A DNA stretch of 12,675 nt from Alphaproteobacteria bacterium (GTDB taxonomy: Bacteria > Pseudomonadota > Alphaproteobacteria > VGEJ01). Position 1 is the first letter of the stretch; every line of letters starts with the position of its first letter. The notes beneath the pieces are model-generated. The model saw only the letters and a list, made by a program, of their open reading frames with translations. It was not told where the DNA came from and ran no database searches. Positions 1 to 6,821 of this stretch are shown here, piece by piece. The translations under genes and the position numbers were made by a program. The DNA is taken from positions 1-12,675 of the forward strand of contig VGEJ01000044.1 in the NCBI GenBank assembly GCA_016869335.1. Direction: 5' to 3'.

Positions 1-649
1 CTCCGAGGATCTCCTTGACCACTTCCACCGCCTGCAGCGACCCCATGACGCCCGCGAGCGCCCCGAGCACGCCCGCCTCGGAGCAGGTCGGGATCAGGTC
101 GGGCGGCGGCTCACGAAAAACGCAGCGGTAGCACGGGTGATCGCCGTCGCGGTGCGCGCGATATGTCGAAAGCTGGCCATCGAAGCGCAAGAGCGCCGCC
201 GAGACCAAGCTCTTGCGCGCCAGGTAGCAGGCGTCGTTGACCAGGAACCGGGTCGCGAAGTTGTCGCTGCCGTCGGCGACGACGTCGTAAGCGCCGATGA
301 GTTCGAGCGCGTTGGCCGCGGTGAGTCGCGCGGTGTGCGGCACCAGCGTGACGTCAGGGTTGATCGCCCCGACCGCGCGCTGGGCGCTCTCGGTCTTGGG
401 GCGGCCGATCTGATCGGTGGCATGGATGATCTGGCGCTGAAGATTGGAGAGACTGACGGCGTCATCGTCGACCACCCCGATCGTCCCGACCCCGGCGGCC
501 GCGAGATAGAGGATGAGCGGCGAGCCTAGGCCGCCGGCGCCGACCACAAGAACCCTGGCGCGCAGCAGGGCCGCCTGTCCGCCGCCGCCGATCTCCTTCA
601 GGATGATGTGCCGGGCGTAGCGCTCGACCTGCTGCTCGGTGATGCCCAT
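1..649 (-). CDS. moeB: MoeB/ThiF-family adenylyltransferase (E1-like), 3' end cut by window edge
   Basis: The 216 visible residues match the family that adenylates the C-terminal Gly-Gly of a sulfur-carrier protein (MoaD for molybdopterin, ThiS for thiazole) in the cytoplasm. Seen: the N-terminal helix with ERYARHI (residues 9-15), the nucleotide-binding GAGGLGSP (37-44), the DDD..SLSNLQRQ segment (61-73), ADGSDNF (126-131) before the conserved RFLVND, one zinc-binding pair CYRC (173-176) and the conserved Cys 189 in PTCSEAGVLG. The second CxxC pair and the C-terminus lie beyond base 1. The ATG at 649 gives the usual N-terminus and has GAGG just upstream. The gene starts 13 bases after the dut stop, so it is probably the distal gene of the ubiE operon. 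The family is clear, but MoeB cannot be separated from ThiF here; no rhodanese domain is visible in the part present. Confidence 0.9.
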   Translation of the reverse strand, partial: MGITEQQVERYARHIILKEIGGGGQAALLRARVLVVGAGGLGSPLILYLAAAGVGTIGVVDDDAVSLSNLQRQIIHATDQIGRPKTESAQRAVGAINPDVTLVPHTARLTAANALELIGAYDVVADGSDNFATRFLVNDACYLARKSLVSAALLRFDGQLSTYRAHRDGDHPCYRCVFREPPPDLIPTCSEAGVLGALAGVMGSLQAVEVVKEILG

Positions 650-662
650 GGCCGCCTCGTCG

Positions 663-1109
663 CTAGCCGGTCGAGCCGAAGCCGCCTGCGCCGCGGTCGG
701 TCTGGGGAAGCTCGGCAGTCTCGCGCCAGGCTAGGCGGACGCACGACGTGATGACGAGCTGGGCGATGCGGTCGCCCCGGTTGACGACGCACGGCTCGGC
801 GCCGAGGTTGACGAGCAAGACCTGAACCTCGCCGCGATAGTCGGAATCGATCGTTCCCGGGCTGTTGAGGACGGTCACGCCGTGGCGCGCGGCGAGGCCC
901 GAGCGCGGCCTGATCTGGGCCTCGTACCCCTCCGGCAGCGCCAGCACGAGGCCGGTCGGGATCAGCGCCCGTGCTCCCGGCGCCAGCGTCACCGTCTCCG
1001 TCACGGCGGCGGCGAGGTCCATTCCCGCGCTCCCCGCCGTGGCATAGGCCGGCAGCGCCATGCCCGCCCCGTGGGGCAGCCGCCGGATGGCGGCCTCGAT
1101 CGCGGTCAC
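663..1109 (-). CDS. dut: dUTP diphosphatase (dUTPase), trimeric type
   Basis: This enzyme hydrolyses dUTP to dUMP and diphosphate, which keeps uracil out of DNA and supplies dUMP for thymidylate synthesis. The 148-residue product has all five motifs of the homotrimeric family: AGMDL (28-32), PRSGLA (68-73), GTIDSDYRGE (85-94, with the catalytic Asp 88), GDRIAQLVI (112-120) and the C-terminal Gly-rich arm RGAGGFGSTG (139-148). The length is typical. The same frame stays open far upstream as antisense or overlapping sequence, but dUTPase homology begins at the GTG at 1109. That GTG overlaps the coaBC stop as GTGA, a four-base overlap typical of translational coupling, and this settles the start. 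Function is secure. Confidence 0.95.
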   Translation of the reverse strand: MTAIEAAIRRLPHGAGMALPAYATAGSAGMDLAAAVTETVTLAPGARALIPTGLVLALPEGYEAQIRPRSGLAARHGVTVLNSPGTIDSDYRGEVQVLLVNLGAEPCVVNRGDRIAQLVITSCVRLAWRETAELPQTDRGAGGFGSTG

Positions 1110-2353
1110 GCCGGGCTGGGCGCCGCGGCCGGCGCCAGCGCCGCCGCGATCCGCCGCGCCAGACGCTCGGCGAGGGCGATCTTGCTCATGCGCGGCCACG
1201 CCTCGGCTCCGGTCGCGGTGATCAAGTGGACGGTGGTGGTGTCGGCGCCGAAGATGGGCGTGGCCGCAACGTCGTTGGCGAGGATCCAGTCGCACCCCTT
1301 GCGCCGGCGTTTGGCCGTCGCCTCGGCGATCAGATCGCCGGTCTCGGCAGCGAACCCCACGACGAGCCGTGGCCGGCGGGGACCGGGGCGGCTCACGGTC
1401 GCCAGGATGTCGGGCGTCTCGACGAGGTCGAACGCGGGCGCGGCGCCGCGCTTCTTGATCTTGCGCGCGGCCACGGCGCGCAGCTGCCAGTCGGCGACGG
1501 CGGCGGCGCACACCGCGATGTCGGCTGGCATCGCCGCCTCGCAGGCCGCCGCCATCTCTTGAGCCGACTCGACGTGCACCGTGCGCACGCCCGGCGGATC
1601 GCCAAGCGCAGTCGGTCCCGCGACCAGCGTGGTCGTGGCGCCGAACCGGGCGAGCGCGGCGGCGATCGCGTGCCCCTGCTTGCCGGAGGAGCGGTTCGAG
1701 ATGAAGCGCACCGGGTCGACCGCCTCCCGTGTCGGTCCCGAGGTGACGAGGGCATGGCGCCCGGCAAGGAGCGGCTCGCCCCCGGCGAGGAGGAAGCCAA
1801 CGGCGGCGGCGATGTCGTGCGGCTCGGCCATGCGCCCGGCACCCACCTCGCCGCACGCCAGATCGCCGGACTCCGGACCGATGACGCGCACGCCGTCGTC
1901 CTTGAGCCGGGCCAGGTTGCGCTGCGTCGCCGGATGGCGCCACATCTCGACGTTCATGGCTGGGGCCAACAGCACTGGCTTGTCGGTGGCGAGCAGGGCG
2001 GTCGAGGCCAGATCGTCGGCGTGACCGTTGGCGAGCTTGGCCATTAGGTCCGCGGTCGCCGGCGCGACCACGACGAGGTCGGCCTCGCGCGAGAGGCGGA
2101 TGTGCCCCATCTCGCTCTCCTCGGTGAGCGAGAACAGATCGCGATAGACCCGCTCGCCGCTCAGCGCGGCCACCGATAGCGGCGTGACGAACTCGGCGCC
2201 CGCCGCGGTCAAGACGCAGCGCACCGCAATGTCGCGTTCGCGCAGGCGGCGGATGAGCTCGAGCGCTTTGTAGGCGGCGATCCCGCCGGCGATGATCAGC
2301 AGAACGCGCTGCGGCGCGGCGAGTCCGCTCGGCACCGAAGCATCGGTTTCCAT
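1106..2353 (-). CDS. coaBC: Bifunctional phosphopantothenoylcysteine decarboxylase / phosphopantothenate-cysteine ligase
   Basis: CoaBC performs two consecutive steps of coenzyme A synthesis: ligation of cysteine to 4'-phosphopantothenate (CoaB half), then FMN-dependent decarboxylation to 4'-phosphopantetheine (CoaC half). The product has 415 residues. N-terminal CoaC features are GGIAAYKA (23-30), the active-site His 84 in GHIRL, PAMNVEMW (131-138) and Cys 167 in GDLACGEVGAGRMAEP. The CoaB half follows, with SGPTREAVDPVRFISNRSSG (205-224) and a basic KIKK segment followed by a late conserved Asn-Asp (LANDV). Both halves are complete and no key residue is missing. The ATG at 2353 has no clear Shine-Dalgarno; it lies 41 bases after ubiB and the 3' end overlaps dut by four bases, so it is probably mid-operon. 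Confidence 0.95.
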   Translation of the reverse strand: METDASVPSGLAAPQRVLLIIAGGIAAYKALELIRRLRERDIAVRCVLTAAGAEFVTPLSVAALSGERVYRDLFSLTEESEMGHIRLSREADLVVVAPATADLMAKLANGHADDLASTALLATDKPVLLAPAMNVEMWRHPATQRNLARLKDDGVRVIGPESGDLACGEVGAGRMAEPHDIAAAVGFLLAGGEPLLAGRHALVTSGPTREAVDPVRFISNRSSGKQGHAIAAALARFGATTTLVAGPTALGDPPGVRTVHVESAQEMAAACEAAMPADIAVCAAAVADWQLRAVAARKIKKRGAAPAFDLVETPDILATVSRPGPRRPRLVVGFAAETGDLIAEATAKRRRKGCDWILANDVAATPIFGADTTTVHLITATGAEAWPRMSKIALAERLARRIAAALAPAAAPSPA

Positions 2354-2394
2354 GCCGCGAAACCCTATCGCGCGGCGCGCGGCATTGGCAAGCG

Positions 2395-3951
2395 CTAGGC
2401 CCCGGCGATCAAGGCGACCGCGAGCAGGAGCGCCACTGCCAACAGCGCAAGCTGGAGCGGACGACGGAGCCGCGCCTGCTCGTAGGCGATCCGGCGTGCG
2501 CTGTCGGGATGGAGCCTGACTCCCTCGGCGCTGAGCGCGCCTTCAATCTGGCTCGCGCGCGCCACGATCTGCGGCAGGCGGCGGGCGGCGCGCGCTGCGG
2601 CCGCCACGGTTTCGCGGACCTGCGCCTCGGGGCTCAAGAGGTCGCCGAGCCACGTCGCCAGCTCCGGCCCCGCCACCTCCCACATGTTGAGCTCGGGATC
2701 GAGCTCGCGCGCGACACCTTCCACAACCACCATGGTCTTCTGCAGGAGGAGGAGATGCGGCTGGGTCTCCATGGCAAAGGCTTCCGTGACCTCGAACAAC
2801 TGCGCCAGGAGGCGCGCCATCGAGATGTCGCGAGCCGCGCGCCCGACCAGAGGTTCGCCGATCGAGCGGCAGGTCTGGGCAAAAACCTCGACGGAGCGCC
2901 CTGGAGGCACGTAGCCGGCGGCGAAGTGGACCTCTGCCGCGCGCCGGTAGTCGCCCTCGACGAACGCGAGCAGCAGCTCGGCGACGAAGCGGCGGGTCGG
3001 GCGATCGAGCCGGCCCATGATGCCGAAATCGACCGCCAGGATCTCGCCCGCCGGCCCGACGAACAGATTCCCCTGGTGCAGATCGGCATGGAAGAAGCCA
3101 TCGCGAAAGGCCTGGCGCAGGAACACGCGGATGAGTCGCGCCGCCAGGTGCGGCAACGAGATTCCGGCAGCGGCCAACTCCTCGCGCGCCGCGATGGGAA
3201 TGCCCCCGACACGCTCGAGCGTCAGCACGCGGCGCGTGGTACGCGTCCAATCCACCTCGGGTACCCGGAGATCGGGGTCGGCCGCGAAGTTCTCGCCGAG
3301 CTCGGCCGCAGCGGCCGCCTCGAGTCGCAGGTCCATTTCGATCTCGACCACCTCGGCGAAGGTGCGCACGGTTTCGACCGGCTTGAGCCGGCGCAGCCCG
3401 GGGCGTGCGCGCTCGAGCAGCCCTGCGAGCCAGCGGAACAGCGCGACGTCGCGGCGAAACGCGCGCTCGATGCCGGGCCGTAGCACCTTCACCGCCACCG
3501 GCTCACCCGTGGCGGTGACCGCGAAGTGGACCTGCGCGATCGAGGCGGCCGCGACCGGCGCGGGCTCGAAGGCCTGGAACAGCGCCTCAAGCGGCCGGCC
3601 GAGCTCCTGGGCCACCGCGGCGGCGGCACCGGCGAACGGCGGCAGGCGATCGCGGAGCCCGCCGAGATCGGCCGCCAAGTCGGTCCCCACCAGATCGGCT
3701 CGGGTCGAGAGCAGCTGCCCGAGCTTGATGAAGCTCGGGCCCAGCGCCTCGAGCGCGTCCGCGAGCCGCTGCCCGGGACGGTGCCCCGGCGCCATCGGGC
3801 GGGCGACCCCGGTCACCGTCGCGAGCAGGGCCAGGAGCCACGCCACGAGACGTCCGGTCGGGAGCAACTCCAGCGGCAGGAGGGCGCGAAACCGCGCCAG
3901 CGTCAGAATTACGCGGCCGAGGTGCCAGGCGTTGCGCGCGCTCTGCACCAC
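2395..3951 (-). CDS. ubiB: UbiB, ADCK/ABC1-family atypical kinase-like protein for ubiquinone biosynthesis
   Basis: UbiB is a membrane-associated ATPase of the protein-kinase-like ADCK family needed for ubiquinone synthesis, probably by helping extract or present lipid intermediates rather than by phosphorylating proteins. From the chosen start it has 518 residues. Family hallmarks are the KxGQ motif KLGQ (76-79), the Ala-rich loop AAASIAQVH (134-142), the nucleotide-binding Lys 155 in PVAVKV, an Ala-rich ExD helix (E205MD207), HADLHQGN (288-295) and DFG (308-310). A hydrophobic stretch lies at 35-50 and two closely spaced or one long C-terminal membrane segment covers the last ~22 residues. 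The start is chosen as GTG 3951, one base after the ubiE stop (TGAGGTG). GTG 3948 or GTG 3990, the latter overlapping ubiE, are possible. Confidence 0.94.
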   Translation of the reverse strand: MVQSARNAWHLGRVILTLARFRALLPLELLPTGRLVAWLLALLATVTGVARPMAPGHRPGQRLADALEALGPSFIKLGQLLSTRADLVGTDLAADLGGLRDRLPPFAGAAAAVAQELGRPLEALFQAFEPAPVAAASIAQVHFAVTATGEPVAVKVLRPGIERAFRRDVALFRWLAGLLERARPGLRRLKPVETVRTFAEVVEIEMDLRLEAAAAAELGENFAADPDLRVPEVDWTRTTRRVLTLERVGGIPIAAREELAAAGISLPHLAARLIRVFLRQAFRDGFFHADLHQGNLFVGPAGEILAVDFGIMGRLDRPTRRFVAELLLAFVEGDYRRAAEVHFAAGYVPPGRSVEVFAQTCRSIGEPLVGRAARDISMARLLAQLFEVTEAFAMETQPHLLLLQKTMVVVEGVARELDPELNMWEVAGPELATWLGDLLSPEAQVRETVAAAARAARRLPQIVARASQIEGALSAEGVRLHPDSARRIAYEQARLRRPLQLALLAVALLLAVALIAGA

Positions 3952-3952
3952 C

Positions 3953-4714
3953 TCAGAGACGCCACGCCGAGTGCAGCGCCGCGATGCCACCCGACAGGTT
4001 GCGGTGGCGGACCTGGCCGAGCCCAGCGGCGCCGATCATGGCGCTGAACTGGGCTGGCGCGGGAAAGCGGCGGATGCTGTCGACGAGGTAGCGATAGGCA
4101 TCGCGGTCGCCGGCCACCGCGGCGCCGAGCCGCGGCAGCACCTGCTCGGAATAGGCCTCGTAGAGGCGGTCGAGGCCGGGGATGGCGACGCGGCTGAACT
4201 CGAGGCACAGGAAGTGCCCGCCCGGCTTCAGGACGCGGCACGCCTCGACCAGTGCCGCCGCGATGTCGGTCACATTGCGGATGCCGAAGGCGATGGTGTA
4301 GGCATCGACCGAGCTGCGCGCGATCGGCAGCGCCTCAGCGTCGCCGCAGAGCCAGGCGATCCCGTCAACGATGCCGCGGTCGAGCGCGCGATCGCGGCCG
4401 ATGGCCAGCATGGCGGTGTTGATGTCGCAGACGGTGATTATCGCCTGGCGCTGGCTCCGCCGATACGCCCTGAAGGCGATATCACCGGTGCCGCCGGCGA
4501 CATCGAGCACCTTCATTCCCGGCCGTGGCGCCAACCGGTCGACGAGCGCCGCCTTCCACATCCGGTGGATACCGCCGCTCATCAGGTCGTTCATCACGTC
4601 GTAGCGCGGCGCGACGCGTGAAAACACCGCATCGACGAGGCCACGCTTGGCGGCGCGGCGCACGCTGCGGGCGCCGAAGTCCACGGTGTCGTGGTCAGAG
4701 CTCTTGGCGGCCAT
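3953..4714 (-). CDS. ubiE: Ubiquinone/menaquinone C-methyltransferase UbiE
   Basis: UbiE is the SAM-dependent C-methyltransferase of ubiquinone (and, where present, menaquinone) synthesis, acting on the benzoquinol ring after decarboxylation. The 253-residue product has the family N-terminal signature VFSRVAPRYDVMNDLMSGG (30-48), SAM motif I DVAGGTGD (71-78), CDIN (96-99), GDAEALP (124-130), IAFGIRNVTD (141-150) and RVLKPGGHFLCLEFS (160-174). The start is ATG 4714, giving MAAKSSD; the frame is open further upstream but there it runs antisense to mutM. Length matches the usual ~250 residues. It appears to be the first gene of the leftward operon, divergent from mutM, and pairing with ubiB supports a quinone role. 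Confidence 0.96.
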   Translation of the reverse strand: MAAKSSDHDTVDFGARSVRRAAKRGLVDAVFSRVAPRYDVMNDLMSGGIHRMWKAALVDRLAPRPGMKVLDVAGGTGDIAFRAYRRSQRQAIITVCDINTAMLAIGRDRALDRGIVDGIAWLCGDAEALPIARSSVDAYTIAFGIRNVTDIAAALVEACRVLKPGGHFLCLEFSRVAIPGLDRLYEAYSEQVLPRLGAAVAGDRDAYRYLVDSIRRFPAPAQFSAMIGAAGLGQVRHRNLSGGIAALHSAWRL

Positions 4715-4778
4715 CCGCGTCGCTCGGCATGCTGACGCGAGGATAGCCCAGGCACCCCGATCGGGATAGGTTGCCGCC
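4715..4778. promoter_or_regulatory. Divergent ubiE/mutM intergenic region
   Basis: These 64 bases separate the start codons of two outward-facing genes, so they must hold or adjoin the start signals for mutM and for the ubiE-ubiB-coaBC-dut operon. I see a perfect 10-base palindrome CCCGATCGGG at 4756-4765 and the hexamer GGATAG twice (4741-4746 and 4764-4769, 23 bases apart). Neither gene has a strong Shine-Dalgarno; an AGG lies about 10 bases before mutM. No convincing -35/-10 pair was recognised. The promoter role follows from layout only, and the palindrome could be chance in GC-rich DNA. Confidence 0.4.
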
Positions 4779-5609
4779 ATGCCCGAGCTGCCGGAGGTGG
4801 AGACGGTGCGCCGCGGCCTCGCCGCGCGGCTGACCGGGCGCACGGTGGTTGGCGCGGTGCAGCGCCGCCCCGACTTGCGCATCGCCCTGCCGGAGCGCTT
4901 CGCCCAGCGCCTCGTCGGCAGGCGGCTCCGCATGGTCGGGCGGCGCGCCAAGTACCTGTTGCTCCACTTCGAGGACGCCAGTGTCCTGCTGATCCACCTC
5001 GGCATGTCGGGCCGGCTGGTCTTGAACGAGCGCGCGTCGAACCGCAGCGAGCCGCACGATCACGTTATATTGACGTGGGACGATGGCGCCGTGCTCGTCT
5101 ACAACGACGCCCGCCGCTTCGGCCTGATGACGCTCAGCGATGAGGCTTCGCTTGCCGGTCATACGCTGCTCCGTGGGCTCGGTCCCGAGCCGCTCGGCGA
5201 CGAGTTCGACGGTCCGTCGCTGTCGGCCGCGCTGGCCGGCAAGCGCACCCCCATCAAGGCGGCGCTGCTCGACCAGCGCGTGGTGGCGGGGCTCGGCAAC
5301 ATCTATGTCTGCGAGGCGCTCTTTCGCGCCATGATCTCGCCCCGGCGCCCGGCCCATACGGTCGCGGGCCGGCGCGCGGCGCGGCTGGCGCCGGCGATCC
5401 GCGCGGTGCTCGGCGAGGCGATTGCCGCCGGTGGCTCGAGCCTGCGCGACTACGTGCAAGCAGATGGCGGCCTCGGCGCCTTCCAGAACCGCTTTCAGGT
5501 CTACGACCGCGAGGGCCGACCCTGCCCCGCGTGCCACTGCGGCGGCGGTGTTCGTCGCATCGTGCAGAGCGGGCGCTCCACCTTCTACTGTCCGACGCTG
5601 CAGCGCTAG
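4779..5609 (+). CDS. mutM: Formamidopyrimidine-DNA glycosylase (Fpg/MutM) with atypical zinc finger
   Basis: MutM removes 8-oxoguanine and formamidopyrimidines from DNA and cleaves the abasic strand by beta/delta elimination. The 276-residue product begins MPELPEVETVRRG, so processing exposes the catalytic Pro and the adjacent Glu. Lys 58 (Lys 57 after Met removal) sits in RRAKYLL, the helix-two-turn-helix core contains VVAGLGNIYVCEALF (168-182), and QADGGLGAFQNRFQVYDREG leads into the C-terminal finger. That finger is odd. The family pattern is CxxC, 16 residues, CxxC, but here it reads CPACHC (249-254), 16 residues, CPTL (271-274). The fourth Cys position is Leu 274 and an extra Cys-His pair is present. 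The rest is canonical, so glycosylase identity is firm; zinc binding is uncertain. The gene converges with the MBL gene 16 bases downstream. Confidence 0.95.
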   Translation: MPELPEVETVRRGLAARLTGRTVVGAVQRRPDLRIALPERFAQRLVGRRLRMVGRRAKYLLLHFEDASVLLIHLGMSGRLVLNERASNRSEPHDHVILTWDDGAVLVYNDARRFGLMTLSDEASLAGHTLLRGLGPEPLGDEFDGPSLSAALAGKRTPIKAALLDQRVVAGLGNIYVCEALFRAMISPRRPAHTVAGRRAARLAPAIRAVLGEAIAAGGSSLRDYVQADGGLGAFQNRFQVYDREGRPCPACHCGGGVRRIVQSGRSTFYCPTLQR

Positions 5610-5626
5610 ACCAGGCGCGGAGCGCT
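5602..5626. terminator. Possible weak bidirectional hairpin at the mutM/MBL convergent ends
   Basis: AGCGCT occurs at 5602-5607 and 5621-5626, separated by 13 bases, spanning the two stop codons of convergent genes. The two copies can pair as a 6-base stem. There is no T-run on either strand, so it is not a standard intrinsic terminator; position is the main argument. Confidence 0.2.
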
Positions 5627-6501
5627 CAGAAGCTCGGGACGAAGCCCTCGCCCGCGGCCTCGATGTGGCACACGAACAGGTCACCGAAGTGCGCCGGCAT
5701 GAGAAGCGCCCCGGTGCCGGCGCAATGCTCCAGCACCGCGCGCCGGCTGCGGCGCGCCAATGTGGCGTCGGCGCAGGCGAAGCTGTTCCACGTCGGGTGA
5801 TACACCTGGATGCCGTGGTGTAGGATGTCGCCGCAAAACACGGCGCCGGCGCCGCGCGAGTCCAGTCTGATCGCGACCGTGCCCGGCGTATGGCCCGGTC
5901 GCGGCTCGATCGTCAGGTGCTCATCGATCGCCCGGGGGCCACTGACCATGTCGGCGAGGCCGGCTTCCACCACCGGGACGACGCTGTCGCGGAACGCGCC
6001 GTGCACTGCCGGCCGGTTCTGCGGCTCACGCTCGAGCGCGAGGTAATGCTCGTAGTCAGCGCGGCTGAAGACGTAGCGCGCGTTCGGGAAAGTCGGCACC
6101 CAGCGGCCGTTGTCGAGCCGGGTGTTCCAGCCGACGTGATCCATATGGAGGTAGGTGCACATCACGAGGGCGATCTCTTCCGGCCGCACCCCGGCCGCCG
6201 CCAGGCGCTCGAGATACCGGGTCTCCATCATGTGCCACAGTGGCCGCTTCGGGCGCGGCTTGTGGTTGCCGACGCATGTGTCGATCAGGATTGTCTTGCC
6301 GCCGATCCGGATGAGCCAGCTATGGACGCTGAGCTTGAGCATCCCGCTGGCCGGGTCGTAGTGGCTCGGCGCCAGCCACGCCATGTGCGGGGCCACCCGC
6401 TCCGGGCGCCAATCGGCGAAGAAGGTAGCGGCCTCGAAGTTGGGCTCGTAGCTCTCCTCGATCCGCGCCACGCTCGCCGCGCCGATCTGTACTTCCGTCA
6501 T
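5626..6501 (-). CDS. MBL-fold metallo-hydrolase with His-to-Tyr change in the HxHxDH motif
   Basis: The 291-residue protein belongs to the metallo-beta-lactamase superfamily, in the branch that includes many uncharacterised hydrolases and some lactonases. No substrate can be named. Seen: an N-terminal strand region with HSWLIRIGGKTILIDTCVGN (60-79), the metal motif as TYLHMDHVGWN (116-126), PGHTPGTVAI (202-211), FCGDILHHG (222-230) with bridging Asp 225, and PAHFGD (269-274). The first ligand of HxHxDH is Tyr 117 (codon TAC at 6151-6153) instead of His; His 119, Asp 121, His 122, His 204, Asp 225 and His 271 remain. No signal peptide is visible, so it is probably cytoplasmic. ATG 6501 is chosen because GAGGT lies five bases upstream; ATG 6513 would add four residues. 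It stands alone beside decaying genes, so it may itself be losing function. Confidence 0.85.
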   Translation of the reverse strand: MTEVQIGAASVARIEESYEPNFEAATFFADWRPERVAPHMAWLAPSHYDPASGMLKLSVHSWLIRIGGKTILIDTCVGNHKPRPKRPLWHMMETRYLERLAAAGVRPEEIALVMCTYLHMDHVGWNTRLDNGRWVPTFPNARYVFSRADYEHYLALEREPQNRPAVHGAFRDSVVPVVEAGLADMVSGPRAIDEHLTIEPRPGHTPGTVAIRLDSRGAGAVFCGDILHHGIQVYHPTWNSFACADATLARRSRRAVLEHCAGTGALLMPAHFGDLFVCHIEAAGEGFVPSF

Positions 6502-6545
6502 CGCCCACCTCATCCAGCCAGCGGGCTACCATAGCCCGAAGCGCC

Positions 6546-6821
6546 GATGACCGCTTCGATGGCGCGGCGGCGTTCGACGACACCACCAATGCCTCGCCGG
6601 GCGGCCCGGTGTTGCGGGTCGCGTTCGCCGACAACCACACCCTCGTCGTGGTCCGCGTCCTCGATGAGGAGCACAGCGTGTTCCTGCCGGCGCGCCCGGT
6701 TCTCAATGAGGCCGGCTTCAACCCGGATCTCCTGCAGCCCCAGGTCATCGTCAGTGTCGAGGGCTATCCACACAAGGTGGACAAGCTCAAGTTCTGGGCA
6801 ACCGGACTATCGGTCGTGTAG
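6546..6821 (+). pseudogene. Unrecognised short reading frame, probably 5'-truncated remnant
   Basis: I do not recognise this protein. The frame ending at TAG 6819-6821 looks coding from about 6546: codons almost always end in G or C and the composition is ordinary, with DDRFDGAAAFDDTT, then ADNHTLVVVRVLDEEHSVF, and near the end VEGYPHKVDKLKFWATG. The pattern of alternating strands suggests a small beta-rich domain. The only in-frame start is GTG 6609 (or TTG 6612), giving 70 residues, but coding character extends about 60 bases upstream of it with no ATG, GTG or TTG before the sequence enters the divergent MBL gene. It may be a short real gene starting at 6609 or a fragment of a longer one. 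Its stop abuts the stop of the cyclase pseudogene (TAGCTA), and no Shine-Dalgarno is evident. Confidence 0.45.

Noticed and set aside
1110..1943. Upstream extension of the dUTPase frame
   Set aside because: This is an alternative frame of coaBC; dUTPase motifs start only after GTG 1109.
3017..4621. Long plus-strand open frame of 534 codons
   Set aside because: It is antisense to ubiB and ubiE, has Ser/Arg-rich low-complexity composition, and resembles no family; a high-GC shadow.
4715..5684. Upstream extension of the ubiE frame and other minus-strand frames across mutM
   Set aside because: No UbiE homology exists before ATG 4714, and the region is coding for MutM on the other strand.
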